Shown piece by piece: positions 15,682-24,889 of a DNA stretch of 64,000 nucleotides. Within the stretch, counting starts at the first letter, position 1, and every line of letters starts with the position of its first letter. The DNA comes from Pontiellaceae bacterium B12219. GTDB lineage: Bacteria > Verrucomicrobiota > Kiritimatiellia > Kiritimatiellales > Pontiellaceae. The notes beneath the pieces were generated by a model. It saw only the letters and a program-made list of their open reading frames with translations. It ran no database searches and had not been told where the DNA came from. The DNA lies in assembly GCA_029432795.1 (NCBI GenBank), contig JARNMJ010000008.1:39770-103769 (forward strand), given 5' to 3'. The translations under genes and the position numbers were made by a program.

Positions 15682-17997
15682 ATGGCTGACCATTGCATTG
15701 TCTGTAATCGAACGGTACCCGGTGGCGAGGGCGACTTCTGTTGCCCGGGCTGCGCGGCGGTTCACGTCATTATTGGAAAAATGGGGTTGGAAGGCTCCGA
15801 GCGGGACGAACGTATTACGCAACTGCTTGAAGGGGTTTTCCCGGGAGGCGAAGAGGCCGGCGATTCGGAAACCGAAATTGAAAACGGGGAGGATCTGTGT
15901 TTTCTCGTTGGCGGTATGGTTTGCCCGGCCTGCTCCTGGCTGGTGCACAACAGCCTCGCGAAACTTCCAGGGGTTGGAAACGTGAACCTCAATTTCATTG
16001 CGGAAACCTGTACGCTGTCCTACGACCCGATGATTATTGGAAAGGACACGATCCACTCCAACGTTGAAAAACTCGGATATAAATATTTTGAAGGCAACGA
16101 TGCGCGGACTGACGGTTTTGATTATTTCCGATTCGGAGCGGGGTGGTTTTTTGCGCTGAACAACATGATGATTTCGTTCGTGGTCATCTCTGCTGAACGT
16201 TGGGATGTCCCGTTTGCGATGCAGGTGGTCTGCTCCGTTCTGCTGGCACTGTTCGGCACGCTGGTTCCGTTGTACGCAGCAAAAACAACCATGATTGTCG
16301 GTTTCCGGCAGATCATGATGCGCCAGTTCCGGATGGAAAGCCTGGTGGTGCTGTCCACCACGGCGGCCTGGATTTATTCGGTCTACTCCATGATTACCGG
16401 CGATTTTGCGCACCTCTATTTTGATGTGGTGGCACTGCTGTTGATGCTGATTGAAACGGGTAATCTGATCTCCACTTCCTTTTATAAAAAGCTGAGCCGC
16501 CGCGTCAGCTCCCTTTCCTGGCAGCTGCCGAAAAAAGCGCGGGTTGAGCAGGACGGTATTGATGAGGATTATACGGCGGTTGAAGCGCTGGAACCCGGAC
16601 AGGAATTCCTGGTCAAGCGCGATGAATTTGTTCCAACGGATGGAATTCTGATGGGGAACGCCGAGTTTGATTTCAGTCTGATTACCGGCGAATCACATGG
16701 CGTCTCGCTGGAGCGGGGGCACTACGTCGGTGCGGGGGCAAAACTGCTTTCCGATGGGGCCCGCCTCTCCGTCCCTGCCGGCGGGCAGAGCAACCTGATT
16801 CAGAAGATTGTCGAAAGCACCATCGAGGCCTTCAATACCCGTAAGGAACAGCTTTCGCTGGGAGACCGCATCAGTCAGGTGTTTGTGCCGATCGTTGTGG
16901 TGACAGCAGCGCTGGTCTATTTTGCCAATTTGTATTGGGGCGCTCCCGGCGATGCAATGATCCGGTTGCTCAGCGTCCTGATCATCGCCTGTCCCTGTGC
17001 ATTCGGCATTGCGGAACCGCTGGTACTCACTGCGGCCATTGAGAGGGTGCGGGGGCTTGGTATCCAGATTTTTAATGGAAAGGTGCTGGCGCTCAAACCG
17101 GATGTTGTTGTGTTCGACAAAACCGGCACGCTGACGCGCGGTGCGCCGGAAGTGCATAAAATAGTTTGGCTGACCCCGAAAACTCAGACCGATCTCGATA
17201 TGCTGGCCTCGTTGGAAAACGGGATTGAACATCCCATCGCCCGGGCACTGGCAACCCTGGGAACACCGAGCCCTGTCGAAGATCGCACGATTGCACGAAC
17301 CGTGGTTTCGGCAAAGGTGGCCGGAAAGCATTGGTTGGCAGGAAGCGCGGAACTTTTTCCAAGCATTGGAATCCCTCCGGATCTGAAAGAATCGACCATT
17401 GTCATGTTCGGCGATGCAGAACAGTGCCATTGCATTGTCGGATTAAAGGACACCATTCGGGATGAGTCGAAACAGCTGATCGCGGACTTGAAAGCGAACG
17501 GAATCGAACCCTGTATTTTTTCCGGAGATCGGAAAGCGGTCGTGAAGCAGGTGGCCGAAGAACTCGATATTGCCGATTATTTCGGTGAAATGGGCAGCGG
17601 GGACAAGCAGAGTGAAATCGCGGAGCTCCAGAAGCAAGGCAAGACCGTGATGATGGTGGGGGACGGCATTAACGATGCTCAGGCGCTGGCGGTTGCCGAT
17701 CTGGGACTGGCCGTCTTTTCCGGGCAGATTCCGGCCAAGATGAGTGCGGACGGAGTATTCATGGTCCCGGAAATTGGAAACCTGCGCGATCTGCCCTATA
17801 TGCAGCGAAAAGTCCGTCGAAAGATTTTGGTCAACTATAGCTGGGCCTTCGTCTACAACACCGTGGGAATAATCATTGCTGCAATCGGCTGGCTTTCTCC
17901 TGCATTTTGCGCTGTTGGAATGGTCTTCTCCAGTTTGAGTGTAATCTTTAATTCCGTCTACGGTATGAACCTTCCTTCCACTAAAGGCCGGAAATAA
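15682..17997 (+). CDS. ccoI: Copper-transporting P1B-type ATPase of cbb3 maturation
   Basis: A 771-residue ATPase that exports Cu+ for insertion into the cbb3 oxidase. In order: an N-terminal Cys-rich zinc-like domain (CIVCNRTVPGGEGDFCCPGC, residues 5-24) typical of CcoI/FixI; an HMA domain with CPACSW (near 83); membrane helices; the TGES actuator motif; the copper motif CPC in IIACPCAFGIAEPLVL; the phosphorylation site DKTGTLTRG; the HP locus in ENGIEHPIA; and GDGINDAQAL. All catalytic motifs are present. AGGAAT precedes the ATG. It ends one base before the minus-strand gene that follows. Confidence 0.93.
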   Translation: MADHCIVCNRTVPGGEGDFCCPGCAAVHVIIGKMGLEGSERDERITQLLEGVFPGGEEAGDSETEIENGEDLCFLVGGMVCPACSWLVHNSLAKLPGVGNVNLNFIAETCTLSYDPMIIGKDTIHSNVEKLGYKYFEGNDARTDGFDYFRFGAGWFFALNNMMISFVVISAERWDVPFAMQVVCSVLLALFGTLVPLYAAKTTMIVGFRQIMMRQFRMESLVVLSTTAAWIYSVYSMITGDFAHLYFDVVALLLMLIETGNLISTSFYKKLSRRVSSLSWQLPKKARVEQDGIDEDYTAVEALEPGQEFLVKRDEFVPTDGILMGNAEFDFSLITGESHGVSLERGHYVGAGAKLLSDGARLSVPAGGQSNLIQKIVESTIEAFNTRKEQLSLGDRISQVFVPIVVVTAALVYFANLYWGAPGDAMIRLLSVLIIACPCAFGIAEPLVLTAAIERVRGLGIQIFNGKVLALKPDVVVFDKTGTLTRGAPEVHKIVWLTPKTQTDLDMLASLENGIEHPIARALATLGTPSPVEDRTIARTVVSAKVAGKHWLAGSAELFPSIGIPPDLKESTIVMFGDAEQCHCIVGLKDTIRDESKQLIADLKANGIEPCIFSGDRKAVVKQVAEELDIADYFGEMGSGDKQSEIAELQKQGKTVMMVGDGINDAQALAVADLGLAVFSGQIPAKMSADGVFMVPEIGNLRDLPYMQRKVRRKILVNYSWAFVYNTVGIIIAAIGWLSPAFCAVGMVFSSLSVIFNSVYGMNLPSTKGRK
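15964..15980. repeat. Dispersed palindrome, strict copy in ccoI (HMA domain)
   Basis: CTTCCAGGGGTTGGAAA is read as LPGVGN, the usual loop after the metal-binding helix of an HMA domain. Confidence 0.7.
17356..17372. repeat. Dispersed palindrome, strict copy in ccoI (nucleotide-binding domain)
   Basis: TTTCCAAGCATTGGAAT is read as FPSIGI, in a loop of the N domain. Confidence 0.75.
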
Positions 17998-17998
17998 T

Positions 17999-18946
17999 TT
18001 ACAGTTCAGTTTCCGGCGTGGGAGCTTCAACTTCGACCGGAAGTGAATTGGTATCCAGTATCTCTTCCTGCCAGGTGAATTTCCGAATCAGGGAAGAGGG
18101 AGCCGTGTCTTCCCGCCATACCATATTTCCGTCGGGGTCTTTCATGCCGATGCGAAACCAAACCCCGTGAACGCGGCCTTTCCGGCGGCGACCGTGGTCG
18201 CCCCACTCTCCGAAACCCTCGATGGTTGCATCTGTATCTGTCTCGCCTGAGGAAGATCGGTTTGGCAGTGCTGAACGTTCGATCTGCTGGTCGACAACGA
18301 CCGCGCATTCGGACTGAATGAAGACGTCTTCCCGCGGAATAATGACCGGAATTGTTTCGGAAGAATACCGGACCTTATTGGTGAGCACCGTTTCATCGTA
18401 GTCCCGGTCATCGCTGTAATAAAAATCATCGGGGAGAATGTAGCGCTCCTGCTCATAAAAAATTTTACTTTCCACAATCAGGTTTTCGAGCGGGAATATA
18501 TTCTGATTTCGGATTTTGAGTTCATACCCTTCCGCTTCCAGATAGATGGCATTATATTCCTTATAGCCGTCAACCATGATGATATGGTGATTGGGTGTCT
18601 TTTTGCCGGGAATCCCGATGGCATCCATGTAGTAGGGCGTAATGTTCTGCTCGTATTTCATCCTCGCCCAGGAGCCTTTTTTAATCTCGGTTTTGAAGCG
18701 CATGGAGGATTTAAACCCTTGAATCTGATTCCAGTGCAGAATGTAGGCCTGATCGGCTTCGCTGAAGGAATCGATGGGGTGTTTTCCTGCTTTTTCCAGT
18801 GTGACCTCTTTTTCTTCAAAATCATATTTCACAATACGATCGCTGATGGTTTTCCCCTCTGCGTTGGAAAAAGTACGCAGTGCTTCCTGCGCCGGCAGGG
18901 TCCGGACCAGAGCGGCCACCAGTAGAAACAGTACGGTACGGTGCAT
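17999..18946 (-). CDS. Secreted protein with an SHD1-like N-terminal domain
   Basis: A 315-residue protein with a signal peptide (MHRTVLFLLVAALVRTLPA). Residues about 23-70 (RTFSNAEGKTISDRIVKYDF, then VTLEKAGKHPIDSFSEADQAYI) have the pattern of the SLA1-homology-type domain common in planctomycete and PVC secreted proteins: 'R-x-W/F-x-x-x-G-K' then 'L-S-x-x-D-x-x-Y'. The rest is a beta-rich region with no family I recognise. Its start overlaps the stop of the vWA-type gene by one base, so the two are co-translated and probably work together. Confidence 0.7.
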   Translation of the reverse strand: MHRTVLFLLVAALVRTLPAQEALRTFSNAEGKTISDRIVKYDFEEKEVTLEKAGKHPIDSFSEADQAYILHWNQIQGFKSSMRFKTEIKKGSWARMKYEQNITPYYMDAIGIPGKKTPNHHIIMVDGYKEYNAIYLEAEGYELKIRNQNIFPLENLIVESKIFYEQERYILPDDFYYSDDRDYDETVLTNKVRYSSETIPVIIPREDVFIQSECAVVVDQQIERSALPNRSSSGETDTDATIEGFGEWGDHGRRRKGRVHGVWFRIGMKDPDGNMVWREDTAPSSLIRKFTWQEEILDTNSLPVEVEAPTPETEL

Positions 18947-20424
18947 TAGAATTCCTCCTCACTCATATTTTGTTCATAGAGGAGGGACAGTGCGTCGTTC
19001 ACCGTTTGATAAAGCAGGTTGTTTATTTTCGACTGTCCTTTCAGATACCGGAAACGACCATCCACCATTTTCGCAAGGTTTTTGAATTTAATGTCGGAGG
19101 TCATCATTGAGGCGGTTGCCTCCCGGGAATTGGCGGTCGGTCCAGCTCCTTGAAGCATAACGAAGTTGATTTGCGGGAAGCCGCGGTTGCGGTAGTTGTC
19201 CATAACCATCACAAAGAGCGATTCCAGAACTTCATCGAGGGTATAGCGGGTTTCGGAGGGCAGCATACCGACCTCCAGAGGCTCTTCGGCCATGGGGGGC
19301 AGTGGCAGTTCAACGTTGTTGTCGTATAAGATTTCATCCCAGTCCCGAACGAGTTTCGGCTGGAGTTCCGCCTCAAAGCGGGCTTGGTTTTCCAACTCAA
19401 GCATTTTGATGGCGGCATTACGAAGTTCATCGAACTCGGCCATATAGGCCTCCCAATCCGTTAAGAGATCGTCGTCTTGCTCCAGAAAATAGTTGAGGCG
19501 CTTAACCTGATATTCCTTCAGTCGGTCGGATCGGCTGAAATAGGAGATGCCGTAGTTTACCGAGGTCACGTTGCCCCATTCCGCGCTCAGGACAAAAATA
19601 ATCTCGGGCTTCTGTTCCACGGCAGCCTGGAATCCTTTCAGCCATCCTGAAATATCGTTTTCAGCCATTGGAATATCGTAGTTTTTTTTGCTGCGGTAAT
19701 TTGCCGTTCCTTCCGGAATTCCAACCAGATCGAGATTGGTGTTGATGCCGCTTATCCATTCAATGGCATTGGTTTTGGCTGTTGGTGTGGCCGGAAGCAT
19801 CGCCGGGTTGAACAGGGCAACCTCCTCTTCATCGAACAGCACAATATTGAACAGGGTGGCGGAGCGCATGTTGCCGATTACGGAGCGGAGGTCTTCGTGG
19901 ACTTTCAGGTAGGATTCAATACCGCCCCGATCGTCGTAAAGCATCGATTTGGAGGCATCGACAACCACCACCACTTTTTCAGCTTTTCCGCGGGTGCCGA
20001 AAAAATCGACCGAAGACAGGCCGAAGGATACATCACGGTATTTCGAGTTGAACTCAAGGGTACGGTCCATCTGGACGAAGTTGGTATAGCCCGCTTTGAA
20101 CGTCGGCATGGGAGCCATTCGCACATATTCCCCTTGTTCCGGGATGTTCACCATCTGGGGTGCATTGGCCGTGATGCGGGAGGTGGTGACTGATTTCGGC
20201 TTGGACATCTGTTCCACAAAGGGCTGTGCCTTGACCGGCATCTGCAGCTTGCGTCGTTCCAGTTTGGGCTTCTGTTCTTCGACCTGAAAAACCGCATTTT
20301 GCTTTTTATAGTATTTCATGGCAACGAGCCCGCCCGCAACCATCAGCACCACAACATGGATGGCAATACTGATGACCGCAGCACTCGAATTGGCAATTCG
20401 CCTTTTCTTTTTCTGTACTTCCAT
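18946..20424 (-). CDS. Membrane-anchored vWA-type protein
   Basis: A 492-residue protein with a short cytoplasmic basic N-terminus (MEVQKKKRRIANSS) and one membrane helix (about 14-37), so the bulk is periplasmic. After a proline/charged linker, residues about 145-320 form a von Willebrand A-like domain: KVVVVVDASKSML carries the MIDAS D-x-S-x-S, with LFNIVLFDEE and PEIIFVLSAEWG as the following strands. The C-terminal part is helical with many acidic residues. vWA proteins of this type organise protein complexes through a bound metal. It is coupled to the SHD1-like gene. Confidence 0.75.
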   Translation of the reverse strand: MEVQKKKRRIANSSAAVISIAIHVVVLMVAGGLVAMKYYKKQNAVFQVEEQKPKLERRKLQMPVKAQPFVEQMSKPKSVTTSRITANAPQMVNIPEQGEYVRMAPMPTFKAGYTNFVQMDRTLEFNSKYRDVSFGLSSVDFFGTRGKAEKVVVVVDASKSMLYDDRGGIESYLKVHEDLRSVIGNMRSATLFNIVLFDEEEVALFNPAMLPATPTAKTNAIEWISGINTNLDLVGIPEGTANYRSKKNYDIPMAENDISGWLKGFQAAVEQKPEIIFVLSAEWGNVTSVNYGISYFSRSDRLKEYQVKRLNYFLEQDDDLLTDWEAYMAEFDELRNAAIKMLELENQARFEAELQPKLVRDWDEILYDNNVELPLPPMAEEPLEVGMLPSETRYTLDEVLESLFVMVMDNYRNRGFPQINFVMLQGAGPTANSREATASMMTSDIKFKNLAKMVDGRFRYLKGQSKINNLLYQTVNDALSLLYEQNMSEEEF

Positions 20425-20676
20425 CAGATTCTTTCGCGTCCTCGTTTGTTGAAATTCAGCATTTTTTCACCGGCCAACGGAAAAGTCATGATACGAACTT
20501 AATTTTTGCATACGAAACATTCGCCGCTTCAGATTTTCCAATGCATGGAGGAAGGAGCGTGATGGTAAATAGGATGAAGCTGCACTGTTTCATGGATTCT
20601 CCAGAGTGTGGAAAAGATAGTGCAACAGGGGGATGAATTAAAGCGGAATCATGAAAAGGAAACGGGTTCTGCGGGC
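20425..20676. other. Gap between the vWA gene and the sulfatase with two palindrome copies
   Basis: No gene is visible. It holds two degenerate copies of the dispersed motif, TTTCCAATGCATGGAGG (20535-20551) and TCTCCAGAGTGTGGAAA (20598-20614), 63 bp apart. It must also contain the promoter of the vWA/SHD1 pair. Confidence 0.5.
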
Positions 20677-22038
20677 TTACCTCCGCCGCGTCGGGCGCGG
20701 CTGTTGCGCATCGGAATCGTAATTGGGATTTTCCGTTGGAAGCTGGGCTCCCACTTCGTCAAGCCGCCGATCCAGCAGCTTCGCGAGCTGTTCTGTTTTT
20801 TCCGGATTTTTTTTTGCAAGATTCGTGGATTCAGTCAGGTCCTTTTCGAGGTCGAAAAGCTGAAGGTCGCCTGTTTCCAGGTCCCGGATGAGCTTGAAAT
20901 TTTCAACAATAATGGCCGACTGCGGTTTCTGCGCCGGTCCCTGCCCATAATGCGGATAGTGAAAGAGCAGGGCTTTTTCCGAACGTTGGAATGTGTCGGA
21001 CGTTCCGGTAAGCAGGGGAACCAGGCTCGTTCCTTCGATATTTTCAGAGATTGGAAAGTCGGCCCATTCGCAGAAGGTGGGAAGCAGGTCGCAGCCGGTA
21101 ACGTTTTCGCGACAGAATGTGCCCGCTTTAATTCCGGGGCCGCGCACTATCAGCGGCACGCGGATACCGCCTTCGTAGAGGCTGCCTTTTCCGCCGGCAA
21201 GCGGCAGATTTTGCGATTGCCGCCGATTGCCCGGACCGCCGTTGTCCGACATCAGTACCACATAGGTGTTATTCGTCAGACCCAGCTCATCGATTTTTTC
21301 AAGCAGGATTCCGATGCTGGTGTCGAGATCCCACGTCATCGCGGCATATTCGGCGCTATCATGCCGCTCGCCGGGTTCCAGAGCCTGGAATTTATCTTTT
21401 GATTTTTCCAGTGCTTCAATCGGCACGTGAACAGCGTAGTGCGAAAGCTGCAAATAGAACGGTTTCCCCGCCTTGGACTGTTTTTCCATGAAACCGATGG
21501 CCCGGTCGGTTATGCCGAAGACATCCTTGGGATTGGTGTCGGTTCCATTGCTGGTATTTTCAGTGGAGCCGTCATGCACATCAAAACCGTGCTGACCGGG
21601 ATTGCCGCGTCCTAAATGCCACTTTCCCAGATGGGCCGTGGCATAGCCCTGTTTCTTCAGCGCTTCGGCAATCGTGGTTTCCGCCGTTGGAAGATCGCGG
21701 ACGAAATCGGCTGAGGCCAGTTTATGATAGGCCTGCACCCGTCCGCCACCGGGGGTGGTCATATGCAATTCGGCCGGCGTTTTCCCGGTCAGAATACCGG
21801 CCCGGCTCGGTGTGCACATCGGTCCGGGGGCATAGGCCGCCGAAAAGCACATGCCTTGATCCGCCAGCTTTTCAATATTCGGCGTCCGGTAAAAATCGCT
21901 TCTGGATTCCTCGATCTGTTCGTCGATTTGAACCGAAGTGCCTGTCCAGCTCATATCATCGGTAAGAATAAAAACAATATTGGGCTGCGCGAAGGCGGTT
22001 GACGTGAAGAGGAGGGCAATAAGAATTCGATTCAGCAT
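20677..22038 (-). CDS. Sulfatase, type I (formylglycine-dependent)
   Basis: A 453-residue arylsulfatase-family enzyme. A signal peptide (MLNRILIALLFTSTAFA) places it in the periplasm or outside. The metal-binding start is PNIVFILTDDMSW, and the active-site signature CTPSRAGILTGK has Cys75, which an FGly-generating enzyme would convert. HLGKWHLG, FDVHDG, HYAVHVP and MSDNGGPG follow the S1 sulfatase order, and the C-terminus has the usual FKLIRDLETGDLQLFDL. It desulfates an organic sulfate, probably an algal polysaccharide, but the substrate cannot be told. It starts 15 bp after the DUF1566 gene, so they form one operon. Confidence 0.93.
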   Translation of the reverse strand: MLNRILIALLFTSTAFAQPNIVFILTDDMSWTGTSVQIDEQIEESRSDFYRTPNIEKLADQGMCFSAAYAPGPMCTPSRAGILTGKTPAELHMTTPGGGRVQAYHKLASADFVRDLPTAETTIAEALKKQGYATAHLGKWHLGRGNPGQHGFDVHDGSTENTSNGTDTNPKDVFGITDRAIGFMEKQSKAGKPFYLQLSHYAVHVPIEALEKSKDKFQALEPGERHDSAEYAAMTWDLDTSIGILLEKIDELGLTNNTYVVLMSDNGGPGNRRQSQNLPLAGGKGSLYEGGIRVPLIVRGPGIKAGTFCRENVTGCDLLPTFCEWADFPISENIEGTSLVPLLTGTSDTFQRSEKALLFHYPHYGQGPAQKPQSAIIVENFKLIRDLETGDLQLFDLEKDLTESTNLAKKNPEKTEQLAKLLDRRLDEVGAQLPTENPNYDSDAQQPRPTRRR

Positions 22039-22053
22039 GACGGTTTCTCCGGT

Positions 22054-24690
22054 TTATTTACGTCCGCCAGCCGGTCGGCCGGAAGGGGCTTCATCTTCGG
22101 AGATATAGCCGTCTCCGTCTTTATCGAGGCGCTCGAAGCGGTCGGCCGGTCCCCGGAACTCATCCTTGGAAACTTTGCCATCGTTATTCTGATCGGCCCG
22201 GTTCATAAAGGATCCGCTCTGGCTTTTGCGCTGACTTTGGGCCTGGCTCGGCTGCTGTCCCTGTTTGCCGTGATCTCCTCCGGGGAAGTGACTTTGCCCG
22301 GACACCTTTCCGGCGGTTTCATCTTCTTCGAGCCACACGGTGAATTCCTGTTCAACCGCTTCGCACCAGCCTTTTTCTTTGTTGCAGGCGAAGTATTGAA
22401 TCTCCACTTTGATCGGCTTTCCCGTTTTCCAGTTTTTTACATCCACGATGAACTCACGCGGTTCAGTATCGGATTCAACGCTGAGTTCCGGCGCTTCGGC
22501 CATCGCAGGCGTCACCTTTACACCGTTGGCGGTGATGCGATATCTCGGTGGTGCCGCCAGGTTATTCCAGGCCGCTCCCAGCACCGGATCCTGCCGAAAG
22601 CCGAGGTACAGCTGGCCGGTCCCGGTCTGGATCAACTGCTGATCCGCTTCCGGCCGAAGTTTGACATAGCGATTGGATTCACCGTAATCGGGGGACTGGA
22701 TATCGTTAATGTCTGCTTCTTCGCCCCCCGCCGCAACTCGCAGCGGAACAGCCACTCCGTCGAGGAGCTTGGGTTCGAGCAGCCTATTCGCTGTGGTCGA
22801 TTTGTGTGATCCAAACTGCGACAGGTTCAGATCGGCGACCGTTGTGATTGTGTCGGAAGGCCCGACCAGTTTTTTCAGCGATTCCCGCAGGCTGGAACCT
22901 CGTCCCCATGAATCGCAGTAAACGATCTTTCCGTCGCGGTTGAATATGAACTGCGCGTTTGGTGTCATCGCAAAATGCTGTTTCATCTCGTTGTCCATTG
23001 TATCCGTCAGCCATGGGATCGACGTCTGCAGCAGTTCTTTCGCATATTCAACCTGGGCAAACCGTTCCTGAATGGATGTCGGTTGAACAAAGCCCCAGTT
23101 TTCCGGGTGAGTGAGCGATTGGTACAGGAAGTAGAACTGCACGCCCTTGCTGCGGTAGTCTGCTGCCACGGCTTCGATTTCGGGATACGAATTGCGGTAT
23201 TCCGGACACGTCAGACACCCGCTCACGATCACCGTGTACGGCGCATCGAAGATGCTGTTGGCAGCGACCAGTTCGCCATCCGTATTATAAAGCTGCAGCG
23301 TGTCGGGCAACTCGGCCCCTTCCGGGAACTGCGCTTTGAATTCCGTGTCGCGAGGGCGAACTTTATCACGAGCCCGGGTGCGCTGATCTCCGCGAACCGC
23401 CTGCCCGCCACCACCGCGTTGTTCGGTGCTCATGCCCTGAACACCCCGGCCCTGTTGCCGGTTTGAGGGCTGCTGTTCCTTTCTTCCGCGTTTCAGTTGT
23501 TTAGGTTCTTTGGCAATCGGGGCATCGACTTCTTCAACATTGCCACCGCGTACCAGACGCACCATATTCTCGATCCGGATCACATCACCCTGCGGTCCGC
23601 GACCATGCGGGAATTTTGAGGCATCGCCCACTTTGGGGTCGGAGCGCTGCGAGCCCGCGCCGTGCACATCCAACAGTTGATATTCACCGGTGCGTCGATC
23701 CTGCATAAAGCCGAGGGAACGGCCGAAAGCAAAATAAACCGCCGTGTCGGTGCTGTTTGCGCCGATGTGTGTGCTGCTCGTCCAATAGTGCGCGAAATCT
23801 TTTTTTCCGCCTTCATTGATGATTTCCGAACATTGGAAGATCGGGGCGATGGCTGCGGAGTCGGTGGTGTCGGGCGAGCGGGTGTAGTCGATAATGCTCT
23901 GCAGCTCTTTGGCATTCGGCAGGCGCCAGTCGGAGTGACCGGCAAACTCAAACCCTTCGGCATATTCCAGTGCGGTCGGCCAGTCCATGCCTTCGCCGCT
24001 GTCGGCCTGCATCCAGGTCAGTCCGGTGGCTTCGTCGGTAACCGTTCCGTCGCCATTGTCTTTGAATTTATTTTTCCCATAGTCGGGATTGCCGCGAACA
24101 TAGAGGACATAAAACGTTTTTTCACCGCGTCCGCGCGGGTCCTCAAGTCCGTAGCCTTTAATACGCCCGTCGGCAAAATTGACGCCGAACATGGTTTCAG
24201 CTCCGCGCATAGTGGTGCTTACATATTTGGTGGAGGTGGCAAACTGGGAGTCGATGATGCGGTCGCCGTCTTCCTGTTTCCCATAGGTGAATTTGAAGAC
24301 GGAGTCATCGATAAACGGCTTCAGACCGGATGTGTCGGTGCTCATGGGATCGGGATCGGTTCCGTTGAGCTGGATCAGGGAATAGAGCTCCTTGATGGTG
24401 GGCAGGCGCCAGTCGGTATAGCCCCCGGTTTTACATTTAGCGGCTCCTTCAACGGCCTGGGTGAAAGTCATCTTTGCACCGGGGTCCTGCGTCCACATCA
24501 GACCGGTCACTTGATCCGTGACGGTTCCGTTACCATTGACGGTATAGTTTGGCGCGTTGGCGATATAGTGAGCATCCTGAGCTTTTTCCTGACCGTATGC
24601 TTCTGTTTGACCGGTATCAACAAGGGGATAAGAGATGGCAAGAGCGCCGGTTGAGAGGGCGGCTGAGAGAATGGTGAGCATTGTTTTCAT
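22054..24690 (-). CDS. Secreted DUF1566 - deiodinase-like thioredoxin-fold - EF-hand protein
   Basis: An 878-residue exported protein with a signal peptide (residues 1-18). Two DUF1566 (Lcl C-terminal) repeats come first: about 50-198 and 208-380, each with VTGL-W and the DWRLPT/DWRLPN signature. A basic, Gln/Arg-rich linker (390-450) follows. Residues about 455-610 are a thioredoxin-fold domain: VIVSGCLTCPEYRN, a GVQFYFLYQSLTHPENWGF stretch and FIFNRDGKIVYCD. The order matches iodothyronine-deiodinase-like proteins (GSxTU-PPF, then I-Y-x-x-E-A-H-P-x-x-G-W), with Cys495 where the animal enzymes have selenocysteine. The last 55 residues hold two EF-hands (DQNNDGKVSKDEF, DKDGDGYISEDEA). Substrate and redox role are unknown. 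Confidence 0.8.
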   Translation of the reverse strand: MKTMLTILSAALSTGALAISYPLVDTGQTEAYGQEKAQDAHYIANAPNYTVNGNGTVTDQVTGLMWTQDPGAKMTFTQAVEGAAKCKTGGYTDWRLPTIKELYSLIQLNGTDPDPMSTDTSGLKPFIDDSVFKFTYGKQEDGDRIIDSQFATSTKYVSTTMRGAETMFGVNFADGRIKGYGLEDPRGRGEKTFYVLYVRGNPDYGKNKFKDNGDGTVTDEATGLTWMQADSGEGMDWPTALEYAEGFEFAGHSDWRLPNAKELQSIIDYTRSPDTTDSAAIAPIFQCSEIINEGGKKDFAHYWTSSTHIGANSTDTAVYFAFGRSLGFMQDRRTGEYQLLDVHGAGSQRSDPKVGDASKFPHGRGPQGDVIRIENMVRLVRGGNVEEVDAPIAKEPKQLKRGRKEQQPSNRQQGRGVQGMSTEQRGGGGQAVRGDQRTRARDKVRPRDTEFKAQFPEGAELPDTLQLYNTDGELVAANSIFDAPYTVIVSGCLTCPEYRNSYPEIEAVAADYRSKGVQFYFLYQSLTHPENWGFVQPTSIQERFAQVEYAKELLQTSIPWLTDTMDNEMKQHFAMTPNAQFIFNRDGKIVYCDSWGRGSSLRESLKKLVGPSDTITTVADLNLSQFGSHKSTTANRLLEPKLLDGVAVPLRVAAGGEEADINDIQSPDYGESNRYVKLRPEADQQLIQTGTGQLYLGFRQDPVLGAAWNNLAAPPRYRITANGVKVTPAMAEAPELSVESDTEPREFIVDVKNWKTGKPIKVEIQYFACNKEKGWCEAVEQEFTVWLEEDETAGKVSGQSHFPGGDHGKQGQQPSQAQSQRKSQSGSFMNRADQNNDGKVSKDEFRGPADRFERLDKDGDGYISEDEAPSGRPAGGRK
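23823..23839. repeat. Dispersed palindrome, one-mismatch copy in the DUF1566 gene
   Basis: TTTCCGAACATTGGAAG is read on the minus strand as FQCSE. Confidence 0.4.
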
Positions 24691-24889
24691 GTGTGGAACT
24701 CCTTTTCTATTCGTTGTGCATTAAACAGATGAAGCGGGGGTTAATTGCCTGTGAAATCATTACAGTGTTGTCATAAAGCGGGTTTTGAGGGCAGCGGCGG
24801 TTTTTGCGCGGAGACTTTTCCTGTTCTGGTTCAGAGAGGAGGAACTCAGTCGGCAATCATCAATCCATTACGCATTGGTGTTGGTTTCT

